From Pantoea sp. SOD02 (GTDB taxonomy: Bacteria > Pseudomonadota > Gammaproteobacteria > Enterobacterales > Enterobacteriaceae), in contig NZ_CP102604.1 in NCBI RefSeq assembly GCF_024707505.1, positions 3,224,001 through 3,288,000 on the forward strand: a stretch of DNA of 64,000 nt. The letters are read 5' to 3'. Under the pieces are notes generated by a model that had not been told where the DNA came from, searched no databases, and worked only from the letters and a program-made list of their open reading frames with translations. Below, piece after piece: positions 30,701 to 41,424 of the stretch; position 1 is the first letter of the stretch; each line of letters starts with the position of its first letter. Made by a program: the position numbers and the translations under genes.

Positions 30701-31314
30701 GATTCGCCCTGCAACCACGGACGCAAAGTGGAAAGTAACTGCTCTGGGCCGCTCCATTCGCTGACAATCACCCGCGCGACATCCAGCGTCAGCGGATAGC
30801 AGTGACGACGCCAGAAATCGGCGGTCGCCTGGCGCAGCAGCAGCTGTTCATCCTCAATCAGCTGTTGTTCAAACAGCATGCCGGACTCAAAGGCGTTGAG
30901 ATTCAGCATGCGCTGGCAGAAGCCGTGAATGGTAAAGATGGCGGCTTCATCCATCTGGCGTTCAGCGGCCAGCAGCAGCGAAGCGGCATCGGCGGGTTGC
31001 GGAATTTCCTGCAGCAGCTGCATCAGCATCGGGTTGCTGCTGACGCCGCGCAGGCAGGCCAGCCGCAGCTCGTGAATGTTGGCGCGAATACGCCCGCGCA
31101 GCTCAGCGGTAGCAGCCTCGGTAAAGGTCACCACCAGAATCTCTTCTACCGACAGCGGACGCGAATAAGCATGTTCTCCGCCCAATCCCAGTAACAGCCG
31201 CAGATAGAGCAGCCCGATGGTAAAGGTTTTACCGGTTCCGGCTGAGGCCTCAATCAGACGCTCACCGCGCAGCGGCAGCGTCAGAGGATTGAGCGATTCA
31301 GGTAGCAGACTCAT
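27775..31314 (-). CDS. recB: exodeoxyribonuclease V subunit RecB
   Basis: 3'-to-5' helicase and nuclease subunit of RecBCD, 1179 residues (E. coli 1180). An SF1A helicase region at the N-terminus has Walker [11 protein letters not shown] (K29) and motif [18 protein letters not shown]. The C-terminal nuclease domain shows GFIDLVF and [10 protein letters not shown], the metal-binding and catalytic Asp-Tyr-Lys. It overlaps both ptrA and recD by four bases. Confidence 0.97.
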   Translation of the reverse strand: MSLLPESLNPLTLPLRGERLIEASAGTGKTFTIGLLYLRLLLGLGGEHAYSRPLSVEEILVVTFTEAATAELRGRIRANIHELRLACLRGVSSNPMLMQLLQEIPQPADAASLLLAAERQMDEAAIFTIHGFCQRMLNLNAFESGMLFEQQLIEDEQLLLRQATADFWRRHCYPLTLDVARVIVSEWSGPEQLLSTLRPWLQGESPSLRLPPADSETLASRHSENLARIAAMKAQWLAVGEEVLTLVGQSDVDKRSYSSKNLPVWVNKVSFWAQSETRDYQVPAELARFGQRMLEEKTKKGNPPHHTVFDAIDTFLAQPLSLRDLVIARALVEVRAAVRKEKRQQALLGFDDLLSRLDEALQQPSGEQLAQAIRQRFPVALIDEFQDTDPLQYRIFRTLYINQPAHALLLIGDPKQAIYAFRGADIFTYIRARSEVSAHYTLDTNWRSSPAMVNSVNQLFARLDAPFLFAEIPFLPVQFAPPNQPLSLSIDQVEQAALRFWLQPGEGCSVGDYQQRMAQQCSADISRWLQAGQQQRAMLGKAPNLRPVQASDITVLVRSRNEASLIREALNLLGIPSVYLSNRDSVYTTPEARELLWLLQAVLAPEQERMLRTALATSLFAFDASQLDALDQDARGWDELVDTFARWQLVWQQRGVLPMLREMMLERQLAENLLASENGERRLTDLLHLGELLQEAAAQLDSPHALVRHLAQQIARPDSQSASQQLRLESDRHLVQIVTIHKSKGLQYPLVWLPFAVGFREADTALYHDRENFDAVLDLQADEESLALAEQERLAEDLRLLYVALTRSIFHCSVGVAPLFRGTRKKEGESDLHKSALGFLLQRGEAATAEQLGALLHDMDAAGTDVVLAEDMQAERWQVEAIADSELGARSVTRVLADPWRVTSYSGLQQHSSHRLLEVMPNFDVEAAGEEEREEEGEAALTPHHFPRGAAPGTFLHELFESLDFPQPPSEEMLAQHLQQNGYPLHWQPMLSAWITRVLSTPLNAQGIHLAQVQSSDRLVEMAFYLPIDNVLTAHELSALISQDALSAQAPPLDFRQVQGMLKGFIDLVFRWQGKYYLLDYKSNWLGDSHEAYTPQAMEQAMIDHRYDLQYQLYTLALHRYLQHRVPDYDYEQHFGGVFYLFLRGMDGSSPDNGVFHTRPTFDFVSQLDSLFRGPGATA

Positions 31315-34208
31315 TGCGCGTCACTCTTCACGGGCAACGATTGCTGCAGCTTCTGGACCTCATCCCATGTGGTCCAGGCCGGCAGCTGTGCGTAGTCATC
31401 TTTGGTCGCGCCATCATGGCTGCCGCCAATCTGCGAAATCATCGCCATGCCTGTTTGTGCTAAGACCGCCTGATGGAAGAAGTCGGCCAGACCGGCTGGC
31501 GTCAGTTGCTGAATTTGCTCAATCGCTTTTTCACGCGTATCGAAAGCAAAGTTCTGACGTTTAAAGTCACGGTTAAAGCGGTTCGCCTCTTCATCCAGCG
31601 TTTGCGGGCGCTGCTTCATATCGTTGATTAGCGCCTGCTGATACTGGGCAAAATCTTCCGCTTTCATGCTGCGCAGACGCTGTTCCGCCTGCGGATAAAA
31701 CGCCTGGAAGCGTTGCAGTAAGAACGCCGGCTGCTTGCTGTTACTTTGCAGCAGGAAACCGATGCCCCATTGGCGACCAATCGGCATCTGATACGCAAAC
31801 ACCGCGTAGCCGAGCTGCTCTTCGGTGCGCAATTGGTTGTAGAACCAGGGTTGGACGATCTGGCTCAGCATGGTGCTATTGGCCATGCTTTGATATTCGC
31901 TGTAGCCCAACGGCACATACAGCGCGGCCAGCGCCGAATCGGTGCTGCTGCCGGCTTTTTGCAGGTTGGCCTTCATCGCTTTATCCACCGTCACATAATC
32001 ACTGTGCCAGTAGCCGTGACCATCGCTCTGCAACTGCTGCTGCAGTTCATCGCCGAGCTGTTTCACGCGATCGGCGGAGAGATTACCCACCACCATCATC
32101 TCTGGCGTTGCATGATGAATCAGCGCATCGCGGTAATCGGTGACCTCTTTCAGCGTGATGTCCTTCACCAGTTTGCGGCGCGTTTCACGCTGGGTGTACG
32201 GCAGCTGCGACAACATCTGCATCGGCTGAATCGCCTGTTCAAACGCTTTGCCCTTCTCTGCCGCCTCCAGTCGATCCAGATACCAGGATTTGGCCTGCTC
32301 CAGCTGCTGCTGATCCGGCGTAAAGGTGGCGTAACCTTCCACCAGCTTTTTCAGCAATTCCGGCAAACGTTGGGTAAAACCGCTGGCGCTAAACACGATG
32401 CCATCATCTTCCCCGGTGGAGAAACTGATGCCGCCAACCGAGGCCTGCGAATTCAATTCATCCAGCGCCAGGCTGGAGAGATAGTCATTCAAGCCAAACA
32501 GCACCTGCTGGCGCGCATCGCTAATCGCCGATTTGTTACGCAGCGCCAGGGTGATAGCGGCTTTCGGTTCACTGGCAAACATCTGACTTGGCATCCAGTA
32601 AATACGCATGCTGTCGCCATTGGTTAGTGCTACCGGATGATCGTAGGTTTTGCCATCGGAGGGAATGATGGAGAAATCCGAAGGAATGTAGGGATTCAGC
32701 GTGGGCATCGATAGCTGAAGCTGCGCGGCGCGTTGCTGCCAGTCGCTGAACTGGGCGTCGCTGATTTTGTCCACCTGATACGGCGCATTCACAAAGTAGG
32801 CCTCTTTGTTATGCGGCTCCTGCGGGCTGATGTACCAGATACGCGCGTTCTGCGGCGTCATTTCATCAAGGCGCATTTTGATTGCGGCGGGATCGAACTG
32901 ATCGGCCAGATACGGCGCATCCAGCGTGTGTTCAACCGGCACCCGCAGCATGGTATCCACCAGCCATTCGATGTAATCCATATCGCGGGTAATTGATGGA
33001 TAACGGAAATCCAGCGCCAGCACGTGGGAGACTTCATCAAAGTACTCTTTGCTGATGCCTTTGCTGCGCAGCATATCGAGGTAATTAAACACTGCAGCGA
33101 CCACTTCATCGCGCTGCGCCAGACCTTTGTCGGTTAACGAGACGCTGATAGCAAAGACGCCGCTATTTCGCTCGGTCATTGGGTCAGCACCTGCACTAAC
33201 GCCATCCGCCAGCCCCTGTTTTTGCAGCCAGTCGTTCAGGGTATTTTTGCTGCGATTGCCGAGAATGTAGCTGATCAGCGTATCGGTTTTACTGCGGAAC
33301 TGGCCGCTGTTGTTCGGGATGCGGAACTCAATTTTTAACTGCTTGCGCGGCTGGGCGGGCACGTAATGGATAATGATGCCCTTCTGCGCGTCGGTCACCA
33401 CCGGCACGTCAATCTCTGGCACGGTGGTCTGATGATTAGCCACCCGACCAAAGGTTTGTGCCGCAATGTCGGCCATCTCGGGCAGCGGTTTGTTGCTGTA
33501 GATCACCGCCTTCATCAGATTGGCGGAATAATGGCTGTGATAAAAATCGGTCAGCGCCTGATGTAATTTGCTGTCCGGCTTGTCACTTAACGTATCGAGG
33601 TTGCCGCCGGAATAGCGCGAACCCGGATGCGCAGGGTTAAGGGTTTCTGCGCCCACCTGCGCCATGCGCAAGCCATCGCGTGAGCGAGCCATGGTGAGTT
33701 CTGCGTTGACCGCATGGCGTTCACGATCGGCATTAACCGGATCGAGCAGCGGTTCAGCAATCGCATCGGCCAGTCGGTCTACCGCTGGCTGCAGCGCACT
33801 GTTTTCCACTTCCAGATAGAACGCCGTGCGATACGACGCGGTGCTGGCATTGTGGCTGCCGCCATTTTTTTTCAGGAATTCGGCGAGATTATCAGGCTGC
33901 GGATAACGCTTTGAACCCATCAACACCATGTGTTCGAGATAGTGCGCCAGACCCAGTTGCTGATTAGGATCGTCCAGCGAACCGATCGGCAAGGTCAGCG
34001 CCGCCAATGATTTAGGCGCTTCGGCATCCGAGACCAGCAGCACGGTCATGCCGTTGTTTAACGTAATCGCCTGGTAACTGCGTGGATCGTGATCGCTTTT
34101 ACGAATGGTGTCATTGATGGGTTGCCAGCCGCGATCGGTATCGGCAAAGGCATTCAGCGCTAACGTGCTCAGCAGCAGCGCTCCAATCCAGCGTGCGTAA
34201 ATCCGCAT
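31311..34208 (-). CDS. ptrA: protease III (pitrilysin), periplasmic
   Basis: Periplasmic zinc metalloprotease of the M16 family degrading small peptides, 965 residues. The signal peptide ends near residue 22 (LNAFA). The inverted zinc motif HxxEH is HYLEH (H89, E92, H93). Several M16 lobes follow, the C-terminal ones being inactive. As in E. coli it lies between recC and recB, overlapping recB by four bases, although its function is unrelated to recombination. Confidence 0.96.
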   Translation of the reverse strand: MRIYARWIGALLLSTLALNAFADTDRGWQPINDTIRKSDHDPRSYQAITLNNGMTVLLVSDAEAPKSLAALTLPIGSLDDPNQQLGLAHYLEHMVLMGSKRYPQPDNLAEFLKKNGGSHNASTASYRTAFYLEVENSALQPAVDRLADAIAEPLLDPVNADRERHAVNAELTMARSRDGLRMAQVGAETLNPAHPGSRYSGGNLDTLSDKPDSKLHQALTDFYHSHYSANLMKAVIYSNKPLPEMADIAAQTFGRVANHQTTVPEIDVPVVTDAQKGIIIHYVPAQPRKQLKIEFRIPNNSGQFRSKTDTLISYILGNRSKNTLNDWLQKQGLADGVSAGADPMTERNSGVFAISVSLTDKGLAQRDEVVAAVFNYLDMLRSKGISKEYFDEVSHVLALDFRYPSITRDMDYIEWLVDTMLRVPVEHTLDAPYLADQFDPAAIKMRLDEMTPQNARIWYISPQEPHNKEAYFVNAPYQVDKISDAQFSDWQQRAAQLQLSMPTLNPYIPSDFSIIPSDGKTYDHPVALTNGDSMRIYWMPSQMFASEPKAAITLALRNKSAISDARQQVLFGLNDYLSSLALDELNSQASVGGISFSTGEDDGIVFSASGFTQRLPELLKKLVEGYATFTPDQQQLEQAKSWYLDRLEAAEKGKAFEQAIQPMQMLSQLPYTQRETRRKLVKDITLKEVTDYRDALIHHATPEMMVVGNLSADRVKQLGDELQQQLQSDGHGYWHSDYVTVDKAMKANLQKAGSSTDSALAALYVPLGYSEYQSMANSTMLSQIVQPWFYNQLRTEEQLGYAVFAYQMPIGRQWGIGFLLQSNSKQPAFLLQRFQAFYPQAEQRLRSMKAEDFAQYQQALINDMKQRPQTLDEEANRFNRDFKRQNFAFDTREKAIEQIQQLTPAGLADFFHQAVLAQTGMAMISQIGGSHDGATKDDYAQLPAWTTWDEVQKLQQSLPVKSDAQ

Positions 34209-34315
34209 TTAAACCCCTTACGTTACCCTTTTCCGCTGACTGTGTGCCCAGCGGTGAAATAGACAAACTTTCTTATCGTGTCAGGAACAACCTCAAACGA
34301 GGCCGTATTCCCTTG

Positions 34316-37300
34316 CTATTCATCATTTTGATGCGCCAGGCGCACCGGCAAATACCATTGGCGTGCGGCGGCAGTTATCGCCTGCACGGCATCATCATCC
34401 AATGAGCGACTCAGGCGTTGCAGATAGGGATCGCTGCCCTCGCCTTCCACCTGGAAACCACCCTGCCAGGCTTGCAGCAATTTGTTAAGTGCCTTTTTCT
34501 GCGTTGCTTCATCTTCCAGCAACTGCTGCGACTTGCTATCAAAGCTGGCTTCCAGCCAGGCGCCGCCGGATTTATTCAGCAGCATCAGCGGCTGAACTAG
34601 TCCGGCCTGATAACCCGCAACATACTCATTCAGCAGCGACAGCGCCTGTTCAGCAGGCAGCGCCGCGAAGCGCCAGTGACTCTGTTTACGGCCGTACATG
34701 CGGCTTTCACCGCTGCCGCCCAATGCGCAATACACCAGATGTTCCAGCCATAACAGCAGGCCATCATTCATGTTCAGCACGCCCGGACGCCAGCGCAGCA
34801 GGCCATCAGCTTGCACCTGCGTTAGCCAGCCGGTCAATTGCACTGCGCCGAGCGTTAGATTGATTTCCCAACTTTCGGCAGGCTGGCGTTGACCGCTCAC
34901 CTCGGCTGCCACTTCCTGCATCTCTTCGGTCTGGCTCTGCCAGAAAAGTTCCCCGAACGCGCCGTAAGGCAGATTGCCTGCGGCGCGGTGACGCGCATAC
35001 AGCTGCGCCGGATCGTCACCATTGACCAGCGTATTCAGCAGTTGGGCGTTGATTTGGTAGCGTTCCAGGCTATCAGGCGCGAACGGTTCGCTGTCGGGCA
35101 GCTCACTCTCTTCCATCCAGAAAGCCACACCCAAGCGCTGCTGGAACCAGGCGCGCACCGGATGACGCCAGAAACGCAGCAGTTGCTCCAGCGACAAGGT
35201 TTCTAACGGTGCAGGCAGCAAGGGCTGCACAAAATCAGGTTGTGCCACGCCGCTGCCGCTGGCCGCTGGCAGCCACTCCGCAGCAAAGCTTTGCCCGGGT
35301 GCGCCCGGTTGGAAGTTTTCTGCGGCAAACGGCATGCGGCTATGCAGCTTTTGCAGATGTTCGCGCACGCGTTGCTCGCTGATATCGGGTTCAAGTGCCT
35401 CATCACCCGGCAGACGGAAGCTTTGTCCCAGATAATCTACCAGCTCGCTCACTAATACCGATGGATAGCGCTCCGTGTTGTCCTGAATCGCCCGGCCAAT
35501 GTAGCTGATATAGAGCTGCTGCTGCGCCGAGATCAACGCTTCGAGGAACAGATAGCGGTCATCATCGCGGCGGCTGCGGTCGCCTTTGCGCATCTGTTGC
35601 TGCATCAGGTCGAAACCAAGCGGTGCTAAGGTGCGCGGATAGACGCCATCGTTCATGCCCAGCAAACACACCACTTTGAAGGGAATCGAACGCATCGGCA
35701 TCAGCGTACAGAAGTTGATGGGTCCGGCGAGAAAACGTTGGCTGATGCGCTGTTGATCGAGGCGTGAACGCAGCTCATCACGCAGCAGCGTAACCGGAAT
35801 CGGCTGTTGATACGCCGCCTGCATGCCTTGTTCGATAATCTGTTTCCACTGGGTTTCAACCAGCAGTAGCGCGGCTTCACTTTCGGCGTCTCCGCTAAAG
35901 AAGCACTCAATCAGCTCACGACACAGCGGCTGCCACTCTGCCAGCGTACGTTCTTCTGCCAGACGCGCACGCCACTCTTCCAGTCGCGATAGCAATTCGG
36001 CCAGATGACCCGCCAGCTCAGCGATCAAACCGCTGGATTCGTCATACGGCAGAATCCCTTGCCAGTCGCCGTTGCGGCTCTCCAGCGCATAACCGAGCAG
36101 CATGCGCTGTATGCCGAAGCGCCAGGTGTGTTGTCCGGTTACCGGCAGCGCCAGCGCTTCCACGCTGGCATCATCCAATCCCCAGCGAATGCCGGATTCC
36201 ATCACCCAACGGCGCAGCAGTCGCAGCCCGCTTTCATCCACCGAGAAGCGCTGCGCTAATGCGGGAACCTCAAGCAGCGCCAGCACATCTTCGGAGGTAA
36301 AGCGACTTTCAGGCAGCGACAGCAAGCTGAGCAGCGCCAGAATCGCCGGGTGCGCCTGACTGGCGCGGCGGTCGGAAATGGCGAACGGCAAATAGCGTTC
36401 GCTCGGTGCACTGGCAAAAGCGGCCTGAATAAAAGGGGCGTAGCTGTCGATATCCGCTACCATCACGATGATGTCGCGCGGCTTGAGTTCGGGATCTTCT
36501 TCCATCAGCGTAAGCAGATGATCCTGCAGCACTTCGACTTCACGCTGAGCGCTATGACACACCTGCAGCGTGATGGAACGATCTTCTGGATTCAGCTTGC
36601 GTTTCTCGGCGCTGTTCGCCAATTCTCCCGCATTAAGGCCAATGACCGCTCTATCGTCCAGATTGAGCAGATCTGCTTGCAAGCTATGCAGCAGATTGTC
36701 TTGTGGCATCTCAACGAAGGCATCAATATCGTTAGCGGCAGATTCCATCTGGCTCAGCAGAAACAGGTTATCGCGCCCCAGTTTGCCCCATGACGCCAGC
36801 AGCGGATTGGTCAGCTGCTGCTCACCGATATCGTTAAACAATGCCGACGCGCTAGCTGGATCGCGGAACAGCGGCTGCAGCTCATCCGATTGTATGCGGC
36901 GGCGCTGGCGGCTTTGCAGCTTCGCCAGGAAGGCATAATCCTGAATGTCGCCCCAATAGTGACGGCAGGGATTGGTGAACAGCAGATGGATATCAATGTG
37001 ACGGCCCAGCGCTTCCAGCGCCTGCAGATAGACCGGCGGCAGCGCGGAAATACCGCAAATAAACACGCGCTGTGGCAAACCCGGCGGCGGCGTTTGCGCC
37101 TGTTCTAGCTTTTGGATGAAGCGCGCATAGAGATTAGCGCGATGCCACATCGGCTGACCCAGGCTTTCGGTAAAGTTGACCAGATCGCACCACAGCGGCG
37201 CCTGCCACTGCTGCGATTCGCCCAAGCCATCAATCAGTTCACCGCGCTCCCAGCTGTTGAGCCAGTCCGAGCGATACACCAGATATTGGTCAAACAGGTC

Positions 37301-37696
37301 AGCAACGCGGGCGCTGAGCTGATACAGCTTTCGCTTGTCGTCGTCATCATTGAGGTAGTGTCGCAGCGGCTGGAAAGCGTCCTGCTCCAGCAAAGTTGGC
37401 AAGCGATGCATCAGCTTCCAGCTCATGCTGGCTTTGGTGAAGGCGCTCTCTTCAGGAATATCGGGCAGCACCTTAACGAACATGTTCCAGATGAAGCTGG
37501 CAGGCAGCGGGAAATCGATGTTGGCGGCAATGCCGAAACTGTTGGCCAGCTCCATTTGCAGCCACTGCGCCATGCCTGGGCTTTGTACCAGCACCTGCTC
37601 AGCCGCCAGCGGATCGGCCAGCGGTTGATTTTCAATCAGAATTCCTGCCAGATTCTTCAACAGATCAAGCTGATTTGAGTGATAGACCCGGAACAT
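34316..37696 (-). CDS. recC: exodeoxyribonuclease V subunit RecC
   Basis: Chi-recognition subunit of RecBCD, 1126 residues (E. coli 1122). It has an inactive helicase-like fold in the N-terminal half and an inactive nuclease-like domain at the C-terminus. The start ATG at 37696 gives the conserved N-terminus MFRVYHSNQLDLL; the longer frame to 37750 has no family support. A gap of 107 bases separates it from ptrA. Confidence 0.96.
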   Translation of the reverse strand: MFRVYHSNQLDLLKNLAGILIENQPLADPLAAEQVLVQSPGMAQWLQMELANSFGIAANIDFPLPASFIWNMFVKVLPDIPEESAFTKASMSWKLMHRLPTLLEQDAFQPLRHYLNDDDDKRKLYQLSARVADLFDQYLVYRSDWLNSWERGELIDGLGESQQWQAPLWCDLVNFTESLGQPMWHRANLYARFIQKLEQAQTPPPGLPQRVFICGISALPPVYLQALEALGRHIDIHLLFTNPCRHYWGDIQDYAFLAKLQSRQRRRIQSDELQPLFRDPASASALFNDIGEQQLTNPLLASWGKLGRDNLFLLSQMESAANDIDAFVEMPQDNLLHSLQADLLNLDDRAVIGLNAGELANSAEKRKLNPEDRSITLQVCHSAQREVEVLQDHLLTLMEEDPELKPRDIIVMVADIDSYAPFIQAAFASAPSERYLPFAISDRRASQAHPAILALLSLLSLPESRFTSEDVLALLEVPALAQRFSVDESGLRLLRRWVMESGIRWGLDDASVEALALPVTGQHTWRFGIQRMLLGYALESRNGDWQGILPYDESSGLIAELAGHLAELLSRLEEWRARLAEERTLAEWQPLCRELIECFFSGDAESEAALLLVETQWKQIIEQGMQAAYQQPIPVTLLRDELRSRLDQQRISQRFLAGPINFCTLMPMRSIPFKVVCLLGMNDGVYPRTLAPLGFDLMQQQMRKGDRSRRDDDRYLFLEALISAQQQLYISYIGRAIQDNTERYPSVLVSELVDYLGQSFRLPGDEALEPDISEQRVREHLQKLHSRMPFAAENFQPGAPGQSFAAEWLPAASGSGVAQPDFVQPLLPAPLETLSLEQLLRFWRHPVRAWFQQRLGVAFWMEESELPDSEPFAPDSLERYQINAQLLNTLVNGDDPAQLYARHRAAGNLPYGAFGELFWQSQTEEMQEVAAEVSGQRQPAESWEINLTLGAVQLTGWLTQVQADGLLRWRPGVLNMNDGLLLWLEHLVYCALGGSGESRMYGRKQSHWRFAALPAEQALSLLNEYVAGYQAGLVQPLMLLNKSGGAWLEASFDSKSQQLLEDEATQKKALNKLLQAWQGGFQVEGEGSDPYLQRLSRSLDDDAVQAITAAARQWYLPVRLAHQNDE

Positions 37697-37765
37697 ATTT
37701 CTCCTAAACACAAGACAACAACGCAGCCGAGCCACTCTACCGTTTATCACCTGCGATGCCTACCG

Positions 37766-38107
37766 CTAGTGGCAATTGAGCTGCGCCAGTGAGGCGGAAC
37801 GCTGTTGTGGACCCCTAACCGTAATGCGCTCCAGCGTACAGCCGCCCGCCAGGCTCTGCTGTTGGCGCTGACTCTGCCATCCCTCAACGTCACGTCCAAG
37901 CAACGCCTGACCGGCAACACGCCACGCCTGACGCTGCTGCCACTGCTGGCTAAAACCCAGCGCCAGCGCGCGATGATATTGCAGCAAGGTGCTGATGGTC
38001 ATCGCCAGCAATAGCATCGCCACCAGTGTTTCCGCGAGGCTAAAACCCTGCTGCTTCTGGCTGACACAGCGTTGGCTGCGACAGCGGACAGTAATCGATC
38101 CAGCCAT
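37766..38107 (-). CDS. ppdC: prepilin-like protein PpdC
   Basis: Type IV pilin-like (minor pseudopilin) protein with prepilin cleavage site QQG^FSLAE and hydrophobic helix TLVAMLLLAMTI. Using the ATG at 38107 it is 113 residues with an N-terminal leader of about 21. E. coli PpdC is about 107 residues with a shorter leader, so the exact start is uncertain. With this start it overlaps ygdB by 68 bases. It is the last gene of the ppdA-ppdB-ygdB-ppdC cluster, before recC. Confidence 0.82.
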   Translation of the reverse strand: MAGSITVRCRSQRCVSQKQQGFSLAETLVAMLLLAMTISTLLQYHRALALGFSQQWQQRQAWRVAGQALLGRDVEGWQSQRQQQSLAGGCTLERITVRGPQQRSASLAQLNCH

Positions 38108-38462
38108 GCTCTTGCCGCTGTGGTTGCGTGTTGGGGATTGATACCCAACGATAGAGCCACAGCCCGCGCCCTTCTCCATGTCCCGATAACAACGCATTGT
38201 CATCCTCCATCCGTAGCAGGCAGCTTTGCCACTGCTCTGCTGTCCATTGCTGGCATTGCCAGCCGGTGGCCTGCGGCCAGTTTTGCACGCTGCCCCACTC
38301 TAACGCCGCCTGCGCCTGCCAGAAATCCTGACTGTGCAGCTGCTCGTCAGCCACTAATACCATGCTTTGCGAAAGCTGAGTCCGCGTGGTGTGTAGCGTC
38401 AATCCGCCCATCAGCAACATCATCAGCACCATGCCCAGCGTGCTATTGCCGTGCTGCTTCAC
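38040..38462 (-). CDS. ygdB: YgdB, pilin-cluster protein (DUF2509)
   Basis: A 140-residue protein with one N-terminal hydrophobic segment (GMVLMMLLMGGLTLHTTR) and a C-terminal pair of cysteines (DYCPLSQPTLCQP) as in E. coli YgdB. It is probably a PilX-like minor pilin accessory, inferred from the cluster. Its ATG overlaps the ppdB stop by four bases. Confidence 0.88.
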   Translation of the reverse strand: MKQHGNSTLGMVLMMLLMGGLTLHTTRTQLSQSMVLVADEQLHSQDFWQAQAALEWGSVQNWPQATGWQCQQWTAEQWQSCLLRMEDDNALLSGHGEGRGLWLYRWVSIPNTQPQRQEHGWIDYCPLSQPTLCQPEAAGF

Positions 38463-38998
38463 AGATTGATTCCTTCGATCCAGTTTTCCAGCTCTACGCT
38501 TTGGCTGTTGGCGTGTCCCGCCAGTTGCAGCACCAGACGCGTTCCCTGCCGTTCAAGCTTAAAGGCATCGATGGTGAGAAACGCTGGATCGGAGAGTTTC
38601 TCCCAGCCGCTGCTGTTGCACTCATCCACGCCACGCTGCATTTCAAGCTGTCCGCTGCGCAGCCGATAGCCGTAATAGTCACTTTCGCTGTGGCCCACGC
38701 CTTCCCAACGCCCGTTGCTGTTCTCATCCCAGCGCAGTAAAACGCAGCTGCCGCTGGCGGCGATCGTTAACGCTGAACCGCTACACTGGCCGTGGCAATA
38801 GCCGGCACGGCGCAGCGCTTTTTGCAGCGTATTGGCGATCTGCTGCAGCTCCTGCTGCAATTGCACGCGCTGTTGCAGGCGCAAATTCTGCTCCAGCAGC
38901 AGCGGTAAAAAACGCCCGACGCTGACCATCAGTACCGCGCCTATCGCCATGGAAATCAGCATCTCCAGCAGGCTAAATCCACTTTGCGCTATTCGCAT
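38459..38998 (-). CDS. ppdB: prepilin-like protein PpdB
   Basis: Minor pilin-like protein of 179 residues. A short leader MRIAQSG precedes the cleavage motif G^FSLLEMLISMAIGAVLM. Downstream cysteines (GYCHGQCSG, VDECNS) may form disulfides. It is similar in size and position to E. coli PpdB, overlaps ygdB by four bases and ppdA by ten bases. Confidence 0.9.
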   Translation of the reverse strand: MRIAQSGFSLLEMLISMAIGAVLMVSVGRFLPLLLEQNLRLQQRVQLQQELQQIANTLQKALRRAGYCHGQCSGSALTIAASGSCVLLRWDENSNGRWEGVGHSESDYYGYRLRSGQLEMQRGVDECNSSGWEKLSDPAFLTIDAFKLERQGTRLVLQLAGHANSQSVELENWIEGINL

Positions 38999-39459
38999 CC
39001 TTTCTCTCCCGGCTGACAGGCACGAATGCGCGCTCTGGCGGAGATGATTAAGCGCCAGCGCCCCGCCGCACTGGCGAGATCGATGCTGCCGGGACGCGCA
39101 ACATCACGCCGTCCGTAAAAACCGACGTCACCGGTGATGGCGACAATGCGCACACTGTCGTGCGGCGGTTTAAATAACCAGCGCGAGGGCAATGCGCAGC
39201 CTTCTGCCGGTTTGGCTCCCGCGCCCAGACAACCGTTTTCACCGCTTTGTAGCCACAGTGTGAGATCGCGATTGTGCCAGTTGGCATGGGCGCGCAGGCG
39301 CAGCAGAAACCCCTGCAGTTGCAGTACGCTGTCGCGCAGCTGTTGATATTGCTGCCAGCGCTGCCAGCCTTGCAGCGCACCGACGCTGAGTATGCCGGCG
39401 ATCACCATCACCAATAACAGTTCGGGCAAGGTGAAGCCGTGGTTATCGTTTCTGTTCAT
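38989..39459 (-). CDS. ppdA: prepilin-like protein PpdA
   Basis: GspH/FimT-type minor pilin of 156 residues, the E. coli PpdA length, with prepilin motif HG^FTLPELLLVMVIAGILS and the conserved ANWHNRD. The ATG at 39459 is chosen because the prepilin leader is then eight residues; the longer frame to 39699 would overlap thyA. It is the first gene of the pilin-like cluster, whose E. coli products can initiate a type IV pilus-like fibre. Confidence 0.9.
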   Translation of the reverse strand: MNRNDNHGFTLPELLLVMVIAGILSVGALQGWQRWQQYQQLRDSVLQLQGFLLRLRAHANWHNRDLTLWLQSGENGCLGAGAKPAEGCALPSRWLFKPPHDSVRIVAITGDVGFYGRRDVARPGSIDLASAAGRWRLIISARARIRACQPGEKGCE

Positions 39460-39603
39460 GGCGGGTAATGTGCCCAGCGGCATGAGGTTGAACAAGCGAG
39501 GGAAATCAGCGTTGGGAAACGTTTTGCAGGGAATCGGTTGAGGTGTGCAGTGGGATACAGCGTTTTGTGAGGCGGGTTCAGAATTGAGGTGCGGGTGAGT
39601 AGA

Positions 39604-39623
39604 GGTCGCCATGAATGGCGACC
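39604..39623. repeat. single palindromic repeat (REP-like), locus 4
   Basis: GGTCGCCATGAATGGCGACC followed by CTAC, 15 bases past the thyA stop. It is the only solitary copy in the window. Confidence 0.85.
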
Positions 39624-39637
39624 CTACGAGAGTGCCG

Positions 39638-40432
39638 TTAAATTGCCACGGGCGCTTTAATCGCTGGATGCGGATCGTAACCTTCAATCTCGAAATCATC
39701 GAACTGATAATCGAAGATAGAGGCTGGTTTACGCTTGATCACCAGCTTCGGCAACGGACGCGGTTCGCGCGTCAACTGCAGGCGTGCTTGCTCTAAATGG
39801 TTGCTGTACAGATGGGTATCGCCACCGGTCCAGACAAAATCGCCCACTTCGAGATCGCACTGCTGCGCCACCATATGCACTAACAGCGCGTAGCTGGCGA
39901 TATTGAATGGCAGACCAAGGAAGATATCGCACGAACGCTGATAGAGCTGGCAAGAGAGCTTGCCGTTCGCCACGTAGAACTGGAAGAAGGCATGGCAAGG
40001 TGCCAGCGCCATTTGGTCCAGCTCGCCCACGTTCCACGCCGAGACGATGATGCGGCGCGAATCCGGGTCACGCTTCAACTGCTCAATCACTTTACTGATT
40101 TGATCAATCTCTTCGCCCGAGGCGCTGCCCCAGCTGCGCCACTGCTTACCGTACACCGGGCCAAGGTCGCCGTTCTCATCTGCCCATTCGTCCCAGATGG
40201 TGACCTTGTTCTCTTTCAGATATCCGATGTTGGTCTCACCTTTCAGGAACCACAACAGCTCATGAATGATCGAGCGCAGGTGCACTTTCTTGGTGGTGAC
40301 CAGCGGAAAACCGTCCTGCAAATTGAAACGCATCTGGTGGCCAAAGATGGAGATCGTGCCGGTGCCGGTACGGTCGGCCTTTTCTGCGCCTTCATTCAGC
40401 ACATGTTGCATTAGGTCCAGATACTGTTTCAT
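39638..40432 (-). CDS. thyA: thymidylate synthase
   Basis: Makes dTMP from dUMP using methylene-tetrahydrofolate. It has 264 residues, the E. coli size, with catalytic C146 in [12 protein letters not shown] and the phosphate-binding arginines [10 protein letters not shown]. Its start overlaps the lgt stop by four bases (ATGA), so the two are translationally coupled. Confidence 0.97.
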   Translation of the reverse strand: MKQYLDLMQHVLNEGAEKADRTGTGTISIFGHQMRFNLQDGFPLVTTKKVHLRSIIHELLWFLKGETNIGYLKENKVTIWDEWADENGDLGPVYGKQWRSWGSASGEEIDQISKVIEQLKRDPDSRRIIVSAWNVGELDQMALAPCHAFFQFYVANGKLSCQLYQRSCDIFLGLPFNIASYALLVHMVAQQCDLEVGDFVWTGGDTHLYSNHLEQARLQLTREPRPLPKLVIKRKPASIFDYQFDDFEIEGYDPHPAIKAPVAI

Positions 40433-41310
40433 TTTACCTCACGAGTTTGTTGCTGCGGGCGACGACGATACGCCCAGATCATCATAATCACACCGGCCAG
40501 AATCATTGGGATCGACAGAATCTGTCCCATGCTGACGCCGCCTTCAAACAGGCCAAGCTGTGCATCCGGCTGACGGAAGAACTCCACGATGATGCGGAAT
40601 GCGCCGTAGCCAATCAGGAACAGGCCCGAGACGCTGCCCATGGGGCGCGGCTTGCGAATAAACAGGTTGAGAATGATGAACAGCACGATGCCTTCGAGGC
40701 ACAGTTCATACAGCTGCGATGCATGACGCGGCAACACGCCGTAGGTGTTCAGCAACTCCTGGTACTGCGGATTGTTGGCCGCCAGCGCGATATCTTCGCT
40801 GCGTGAACCCGGGAACAACATCGCGTATTTGAAATCGGGCGCCACGCGGCCCCACAATTCGCCGTTGATGAAGTTACCGAGACGACCGGCACCCAAACCA
40901 AACGGGATCAGCGGTGCAATGAAATCCGCCACCTGGAAGAAAGTGCGTTTGGTGCGACGAGCGAAGATCAGCATCACCACAATCACACCAATCAGGCCGC
41001 CGTGGAACGACATGCCGCCATCCCAGACCTTAAACAGATACAGCGGATTTTCCAGGAACAGCGGCAGGTTGTAGAACAACACATAGCCGATACGTCCACC
41101 GAGGAATACGCCGAGGAAGCCCGCATACAGCAGGTTTTCCACTTCCTCTTTTTTCCAGCCGCTGCCAGGTTTGTTGGCGCGTCGCGTCGCCAGCCACATG
41201 GCAAATACAAAGCCCACCAGATACATCAAGCCGTACCAGTGAAGCGAAACCGGTCCGATAGAGAAAATTACCGGATCGAATTGGGGAAACGAAATGTAGC
41301 CGTCAGTCAT
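40429..41310 (-). CDS. lgt: prolipoprotein diacylglyceryl transferase Lgt
   Basis: Inner-membrane enzyme transferring diacylglycerol from phosphatidylglycerol to the lipobox cysteine of prolipoproteins (for example YgdI, YgdR and MltA here). It has 293 residues with seven or so membrane helices, the HGGLIG motif and the Lgt signature [14 protein letters not shown]. It lies downstream of ptsP (114-base gap) and is coupled to thyA. Confidence 0.96.
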   Translation of the reverse strand: MTDGYISFPQFDPVIFSIGPVSLHWYGLMYLVGFVFAMWLATRRANKPGSGWKKEEVENLLYAGFLGVFLGGRIGYVLFYNLPLFLENPLYLFKVWDGGMSFHGGLIGVIVVMLIFARRTKRTFFQVADFIAPLIPFGLGAGRLGNFINGELWGRVAPDFKYAMLFPGSRSEDIALAANNPQYQELLNTYGVLPRHASQLYELCLEGIVLFIILNLFIRKPRPMGSVSGLFLIGYGAFRIIVEFFRQPDAQLGLFEGGVSMGQILSIPMILAGVIMMIWAYRRRPQQQTREVK

Positions 41311-41424
41311 CTTTCACCACTGTTTTTTTCTGCCCTGAAACGGGTCTGGCTAAAGGGTTCACATAATAAAAGGCCGCGCATAATAGCACAGCCACGTTTA
41401 ACACAGGTCGCGAAGATGTAACCG

